Shown: positions 60,692 to 64,000 of the stretch, one piece after another
Position numbering within the stretch: the stretch's first letter is position 1
Layout of the letters: each line of letters opens with the position of its first letter
NCBI RefSeq assembly: GCF_003264115.1
Contig: NZ_CP021912.1
Location: 2,773,001 to 2,837,000, forward strand
Direction of reading: 5' to 3'
DNA length: 64,000 bases
Source: Erythrobacter sp. KY5
GTDB lineage: Bacteria > Pseudomonadota > Alphaproteobacteria > Sphingomonadales > Sphingomonadaceae
The notes under the pieces: generated by a model
Database searches by the model: none
What the model was told of the DNA's origin: nothing
Seen by the model: the letters and a program-made list of their open reading frames with translations, nothing else
Position numbers and translations under genes: made by a program

Positions 60692-61276
60692 CTACCCCTC
60701 GCCCAGTAGGGACAGTTCGCGAGCCTCAGCCTTCCGAACCGTCACGCGGTAAATGCCAAAGGTTGGCTCGGCATCTTGCTTCGCGCGCCTGTCTTCGCCT
60801 ATGTGAAGTTCGACTACCCAATTTTCATCTTCCTTAAGCTGCTCGAAAAGCTGTGTGTGCAGTTCTACTGGCAAGAATACATTGGCGCTGTCAAAACTGC
60901 GGTCTTTTGCAACTCTCGACGGCCAGCCTAATCGTGTTCTCTCGATTTGACGGCTTTCAGGAATGAAATGGATTGTCTGCGTTTTCTTGAACTCTAAGAG
61001 CAAGTCTGGGACGTATTCCGGATGAAACGGGATTATCTCCCCAACTAAATCAAAACTTCGTCCTAGACGCCAATTTCCACAGAAGCCCACCTCAAAATCC
61101 CGCGGGATTATGTGCTTCACCAACAATTGGTAGCCGCCATCGTTAGGAGGATGGTAGGTCATTTCTGGGTCCTGCCTCGATTTCGGCAATCGAGAGCGAA
61201 CGTCCACAATAAGGAGGAAGATTGCGGCGATGGCGATAAAGAGGAAGCCAAGTTCCAAGTTCGAACCCTCCAGCAT
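60692..61276 (-). CDS. Membrane-anchored hypothetical protein
   Basis: 194 residues with one N-terminal membrane helix (GFLFIAIAAIFLLIVDV, about 10-27). A mainly beta, soluble domain of unknown kind follows (GGYQLLVKHIIPRDFEVGFC, LLLEFKKTQTIHFIPESRQI, NWVVELHIGEDR). A GGAGGG site lies inside the first codons, so a TTG at 61258 is a possible start. It follows the HUH gene in the element. Confidence 0.7.
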   Translation of the reverse strand: MLEGSNLELGFLFIAIAAIFLLIVDVRSRLPKSRQDPEMTYHPPNDGGYQLLVKHIIPRDFEVGFCGNWRLGRSFDLVGEIIPFHPEYVPDLLLEFKKTQTIHFIPESRQIERTRLGWPSRVAKDRSFDSANVFLPVELHTQLFEQLKEDENWVVELHIGEDRRAKQDAEPTFGIYRVTVRKAEARELSLLGEG

Positions 61277-61307
61277 CGAAAGCAGGGAGGGCGTTGATTA
61301 GCCGCTG

Positions 61308-62045
61308 TCAGGCCATCGAGCCAATGTTTTGAGTCCGCCCCCAACGTTTGCCGACCACCAAGCCCCCATGCTTGCGCAGACGTAGACCCAATTCCACAGC
61401 TACGGTCTCAGAGCTACCCTTCACCATGTAGTTCGCCATCGCTTCGGCATTGGCCCAATAGTGAGCGGGGTTCGTGCTGGCACAGTCAAGCCTTCCCCCT
61501 ATTGGCCGCATGTCGCTCACCTTGGTGCTATATTGTCCGCCCGCCCTTTTGATCCACTTGCGAGGGTGATGGCCGCTCAGTTTCCAGCCGAGTGGCAAAT
61601 GAAGGGCGATGTGGACGTGAGCGCCGTTCTTGGGTCCGATTTCTCTCACCCAAACTGCCGCAAAGCATCCACCTTGATTTCGCGCAAAGCGACCGCACTG
61701 CGCGAGCAGTTTGCCGATGAACGCAGCTCCGTCGCCATCATCGATCCCGGCCCATTCGTAATTGACCGTCCAATAGCGGTTGAGCGGCATGCCCTTAAGC
61801 TCGGCTACAGCTATAGCCTTGAGAATGCCTTCACTGTGCTCCTGCTTAAGCGCAGTTGAGATACGGTTTCTGCGATTGCGTGCACCGCCCCAATTGCTGA
61901 GGGCATTCCCGCCCCCACTCTGGCGTCTAGAAGCCCGCCTCGCGCGCGTACGCGTACTGTTCCTTTTGCTCGGTTCCTCGAATGCGCGGGGAATGCGCGA
62001 AGGCTCTTCTTCCGGCTGGCTTGGCCCGGAACTATTAATTTGCAT
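61308..62045 (-). CDS. HUH-type replication initiator-like protein
   Basis: 245 residues. After a basic, disordered N-terminus (TRTRARRASRR) comes a fold with WTVNYEW (about 92), WVREIGPKNGAHVHIALH (about 132-149) and ANYMVKGSSE (about 204). His143-Val-His145 fits the HUH metal motif and Tyr206 with Lys209 fits the nicking YxxK motif of rolling-circle Rep proteins. ATG at 62045 is chosen; a TTG at 62057 extends it. It may start rolling-circle replication of the excised element. The match is by motif only. Confidence 0.7.
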   Translation of the reverse strand: MQINSSGPSQPEEEPSRIPRAFEEPSKRNSTRTRARRASRRQSGGGNALSNWGGARNRRNRISTALKQEHSEGILKAIAVAELKGMPLNRYWTVNYEWAGIDDGDGAAFIGKLLAQCGRFARNQGGCFAAVWVREIGPKNGAHVHIALHLPLGWKLSGHHPRKWIKRAGGQYSTKVSDMRPIGGRLDCASTNPAHYWANAEAMANYMVKGSSETVAVELGLRLRKHGGLVVGKRWGRTQNIGSMA

Positions 62046-62069
62046 GATGCGTGCCAATCAAGTGCGCAC

Positions 62070-62096
62070 GCCTGTTTCCCGCCTGTAAAAACAGGC
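62070..62096. repeat. GCCTGT repeat and hairpin before the HUH gene
   Basis: GCCTGTTT at 62070 is followed by GCCTGT-AAAA-ACAGGC at 62081-62096, a 6-bp stem with an AAAA loop. It lies 25-51 bases upstream of the HUH protein start, where nick sites of Rep proteins are often found. Confidence 0.4.
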
Positions 62097-62219
62097 AAGA
62101 CCGCGTAGCACTGTCGAAGTTTCAAGATTGGTCGGAAGCTGGGTGGGGACCGCCGTGCAATGACAGCCCCCTTGCCCGTTTTTCACCGTTATAAAATGGT
62201 GTGCTGGTTGTTGTGGCGC

Positions 62220-62573
62220 TTACGCGCTCGCCTCGCGATTTGATTTCCTTTGATTGTTTTTCAAAGGCGAAAACCGGTGTTCGCTCGGTGAGTTATCACC
62301 AAGGAGCTTCAGCCCGAGGCGATAGCGCGCATGGCGATAAGGCCCTTCGATCTCTGTCGAGATTTCCAGCCCATCCTCGCGCAAGGCGTGGATCGTGCCG
62401 CCAAGCCGCGTATGCCAAGGAAGCGTATCGTGCTGCGTAATGCCGCCGGGGCTTTCGACCAGCATGTCGAGCACGATAGCCCGCTTGCCTCGGTAAGCCC
62501 ATTTGCGGCCCTCTGAGTCACGATATGCGGTTTTGGCGCTGTCGGCTCGCCTGTAGCCTTCTAGCGCGCTCAC
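62220..62573 (-). CDS. Winged-helix domain-containing protein (117 residues)
   Basis: Basic/acidic mixed small protein. The segment RAIVLDMLVESPGGITQHDT and GGTIHALREDGLEISTEIEG reads as helix, recognition helix and wing, the winged-helix domain often present in small integrative elements. The GTG start overlaps the previous stop by four bases (GTGA), so it is coupled to the 84-residue gene. Confidence 0.75.
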   Translation of the reverse strand: MSALEGYRRADSAKTAYRDSEGRKWAYRGKRAIVLDMLVESPGGITQHDTLPWHTRLGGTIHALREDGLEISTEIEGPYRHARYRLGLKLLGDNSPSEHRFSPLKNNQRKSNREASA

Positions 62574-62824
62574 AGCGCATCCTCAGGAGTCTGAGCAATG
62601 CCGTCGCTCTCTGAAGAGCGTCGGTCGATCAGATCCAACCAATCAATGGCCGATTGGATTGCAAACTCCACTGTAGAGCGAGGCAAGGCGAGCCATTGCT
62701 CATTCGTGTTGCTTTCACCCCGTGGTCCGAGGTACATCGGAATTGCTGTTGCTAGGACTGTAATGGCATCGGGGGTTGGTGTTGGCGCACCGCCCCCACT
62801 CTTTGCGCGATTAGGCGGCTTCAT
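62570..62824 (-). CDS. Hypothetical protein (84 residues)
   Basis: Starts MKPPNRAKSGGGAPTPTPDA and continues with a helical part (STVEFAIQSAIDWLDLIDRR). The ATG at 62824 has an excellent GGGAGGTGAAG site and overlaps the AlpA-type gene by 14 bases. A longer in-frame reading to 63256 is not supported because it runs across the AlpA gene. Function unknown. Confidence 0.7.
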   Translation of the reverse strand: MKPPNRAKSGGGAPTPTPDAITVLATAIPMYLGPRGESNTNEQWLALPRSTVEFAIQSAIDWLDLIDRRSSESDGIAQTPEDAL

Positions 62825-63035
62825 CTTCACCTCCCTTGACGATTGGCAGGCTCGCAGCCCAAGCTTCGGCATCTTCGATTGCGATGCGAGTGGCACTACC
62901 GAACTTGCGCAGCTTAAGACGACCAGCCGCAGCCTCACGGTAAAGCGAAGTCTTGCCGATGCGATAAAGGCTACAGAAGTCTGCGACGGTGAGGAGTTTA
63001 CTAGGTCGCTCGGCCCATTGGTTTGAAAAACCCAT
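62811..63035 (-). CDS. AlpA/excisionase-like helix-turn-helix protein
   Basis: 74 residues. The core LLTVADFCSLYRIGKTSLYR, then GRLKLRKFGSATRIAIEDAEA, is the MerR-like winged helix of AlpA and excisionases. Start 63035 (MGFSNQW) has an AAAGGAAAAG site; the frame continues to 63101 without conserved sequence. It probably controls excision together with the integrase. Confidence 0.85.
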   Translation of the reverse strand: MGFSNQWAERPSKLLTVADFCSLYRIGKTSLYREAAAGRLKLRKFGSATRIAIEDAEAWAASLPIVKGGEDEAA

Positions 63036-63286
63036 GGCTTTTCCTTTCTTGCTTGGTCTCCCAATGCGCTGGGAGTGGGGTGAAACCGCGACGAACGCCA
63101 CGGACGCCTAGAGAATCCTCTAGGTCGTCTCGCTAAGCAAGAGTGATGAGCCCGTTTTATTGACAGAAATTCCCCCTTGATCTGTGGATAGCGGGGATTC
63201 GACCTTAAGCTGGCACGCATCCGACATTTCTGTGGCACTGCTCCACTAGCAACCAACAGCTTATCTACTCTGTCATTGGTGCTCGG
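63036..63286. other. Intergenic region between integrase and AlpA genes
   Basis: No gene was seen. ACAGAAAT (63163-63170) and ATTTCTGT (63226-63233) form an 8-bp inverted repeat with a wide spacer. It probably contains the promoter of the AlpA-to-HUH operon. Confidence 0.4.
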
Positions 63287-64000
63287 TCAGTTTGCCACAA
63301 GTTTCAGGATGCGGCCATCGGCGGAACCTACGCAATACGCAGCCCACACGTTCATCAACTGCCGACGCTTTTCGAGCATGGTTCCACGCTGATATGCAGC
63401 TACCGTCTTGTCGCTCACCACATGCGCCAACGCTGCCTCTGCTAGATCAGATGGCCAATTCGTTTGCTCGCCCACCCAATCCCTGAAAGTTGAGCGGAAG
63501 CCGTGCGCCGTCACGCCAACCCCCATGTCGCGCAGCGCTTTCGTGAGCGTCATATCGGACAAGGGCTTTCCGCGTTTCTGTCCCGGAAAGACAAGGTCGG
63601 TGTACTCGCGTCGGTGCGGCTCCATCCCTTCGAAAAGCGCCACGGCTTGCGGCGAAAGCGGAACCACGTGCTCGCGCCCTGCCTTCATTCGTTCGGCTGG
63701 CACGGTCCAAGTCGCAGCCTCCAAATCCAGCTCGCTCCACGTCATCAACCGAACTTCGCCAGAACGCGCGGCAGTCAGGATTGCAGCCTCCAAGGCCAAT
63801 CGGCCCATGCTTTCGGTTTCCCGTAGTTTGCCCATAAACTGGGGAAGCTCGGAGTATGGAAGTGCGGCGTGGTGCTTGGTCTTGGCGCGCTGTCTTGGCA
63901 GTGCCTTGTCTATGACGGGAAGTGCGAGCGCGGCATCGCGATAGCCTTTGCCGACCGCCCAATCGATCACGGTGTTAATGCGTTGGCGAAGCCGCCGCGC
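63287..64000 (-). CDS. P4-type tyrosine recombinase (integrase), 5' part beyond the window
   Basis: The last 237 or so residues are present and the frame is open to the window edge. The catalytic residues are in place: Arg in TAARSGEVRLM, HGFRSTFRDW (His and Arg), His in ALAHVVSD and the nucleophile Tyr in TVAAYQRGT. The core-binding domain is only partly seen (RLRQRINTVIDWAVGKGYRD). P4-type integrases insert at tRNA 3' ends, in accord with the tRNA-Ser fragment at 55616. Confidence 0.93.
   Translation of the reverse strand, partial: ARRLRQRINTVIDWAVGKGYRDAALALPVIDKALPRQRAKTKHHAALPYSELPQFMGKLRETESMGRLALEAAILTAARSGEVRLMTWSELDLEAATWTVPAERMKAGREHVVPLSPQAVALFEGMEPHRREYTDLVFPGQKRGKPLSDMTLTKALRDMGVGVTAHGFRSTFRDWVGEQTNWPSDLAEAALAHVVSDKTVAAYQRGTMLEKRRQLMNVWAAYCVGSADGRILKLVAN

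Larger units (their letters stand above)
55616..64000. mobile_element. Integrative element (left end and body; right end outside window)
   Basis: Bounded on the left by a tRNA-Ser fragment and running to a tyrosine recombinase that leaves the window. Inside are an AlpA-type regulator, a HUH initiator-like protein, winged-helix proteins and small unknown proteins, the usual core of a small integrative element or phage satellite. The DUF1800-DUF1501 pair is probable cargo. Coding in 55.8-60.3 kb is visibly less GC-rich than in the neighbouring operons. No structural phage or conjugation genes were seen. Confidence 0.7.

Noticed and set aside
63190..63205. GGGGATTCGACC, reminiscent of a tRNA T-loop
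   Set aside because: No acceptor stem or anticodon arm can be formed around it.
62825..63256. Long reading (228 residues) of the 84-residue gene
   Set aside because: The extra part is out of frame with and overlaps the AlpA-type gene; an excellent ribosome site supports the short form.

Overview
The window looks like chromosomal DNA from an alphaproteobacterium of the Sphingomonadales, most likely Erythrobacteraceae. This is inferred from the GC-rich coding, two large TonB-dependent receptors, a NodT-type efflux lipoprotein, a spinster-type MFS carrier and the general style of the proteins. No rRNA or complete tRNA gene was seen.

Layout. (1) 203-2700: an FMN-dependent alpha-hydroxy-acid oxidase, a small DCC-family thiol protein, and the tail of the next operon. 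(2) 1894-18390 (minus strand): a tightly coupled operon with a two-partner-secretion outer-membrane transporter (TpsB), a 2836-residue secreted exoprotein (TpsA), an exported TPR/CHAT caspase-like protein, a CHASE2 adenylate cyclase and a small exported protein. (3) 18844-23739: divergent from it, a partner-switching set made of a STAS antagonist, a metallo-beta-lactamase-fold hydrolase, a CHASE2-SpoIIE phosphatase, a FecR-domain protein, an OmpA-like lipoprotein and an RsbW-like ATP-binding protein. (4) 23754-30193: a second exported CHAT protein coupled to an unknown exported protein, an OmpR-type two-component pair, and a CsgG/LpoB-like periplasmic protein with an SH3-type tail. Regions 2-4 look like one signalling and secretion locus. 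CHASE2 sensors would feed cAMP and phosphatase outputs, a partner switch would relay them, and two CHAT proteases would act in the same compartment as a giant exported adhesin. I do not know of a described system with this composition, so it is my main candidate for a new one.

(5) 30357-35662: an uptake/catabolism unit (TonB receptor, alpha/beta hydrolase, MFS carrier) with a divergent TetR regulator. (6) 35804-40486: a tripartite MacAB-TolC-like efflux operon. (7) 40539-46477: a glycerol ABC transporter operon in the order glpS-T-P-Q-U-V. (8) 46660-54744: two hypothetical proteins, a LytTR response regulator with one intact and one degenerate LytS-like histidine kinase, a PadR regulator, and a second TonB receptor whose promoter region carries a perfect 12-bp inverted repeat. 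(9) 54932-55498: an exported hypothetical protein.

(10) 55616 to the right edge: an integrative element. Its left end is a copy of a tRNA-Ser 3' end. Going right it holds a small ORF, a winged-helix regulator, a DUF1800-DUF1501 pair (probable cargo), hypothetical proteins, a HUH replication-initiator-like protein, a winged-helix protein, an 84-residue protein, an AlpA-type regulator and a tyrosine recombinase cut by the window end. The intact tRNA-Ser should lie just beyond position 64000.
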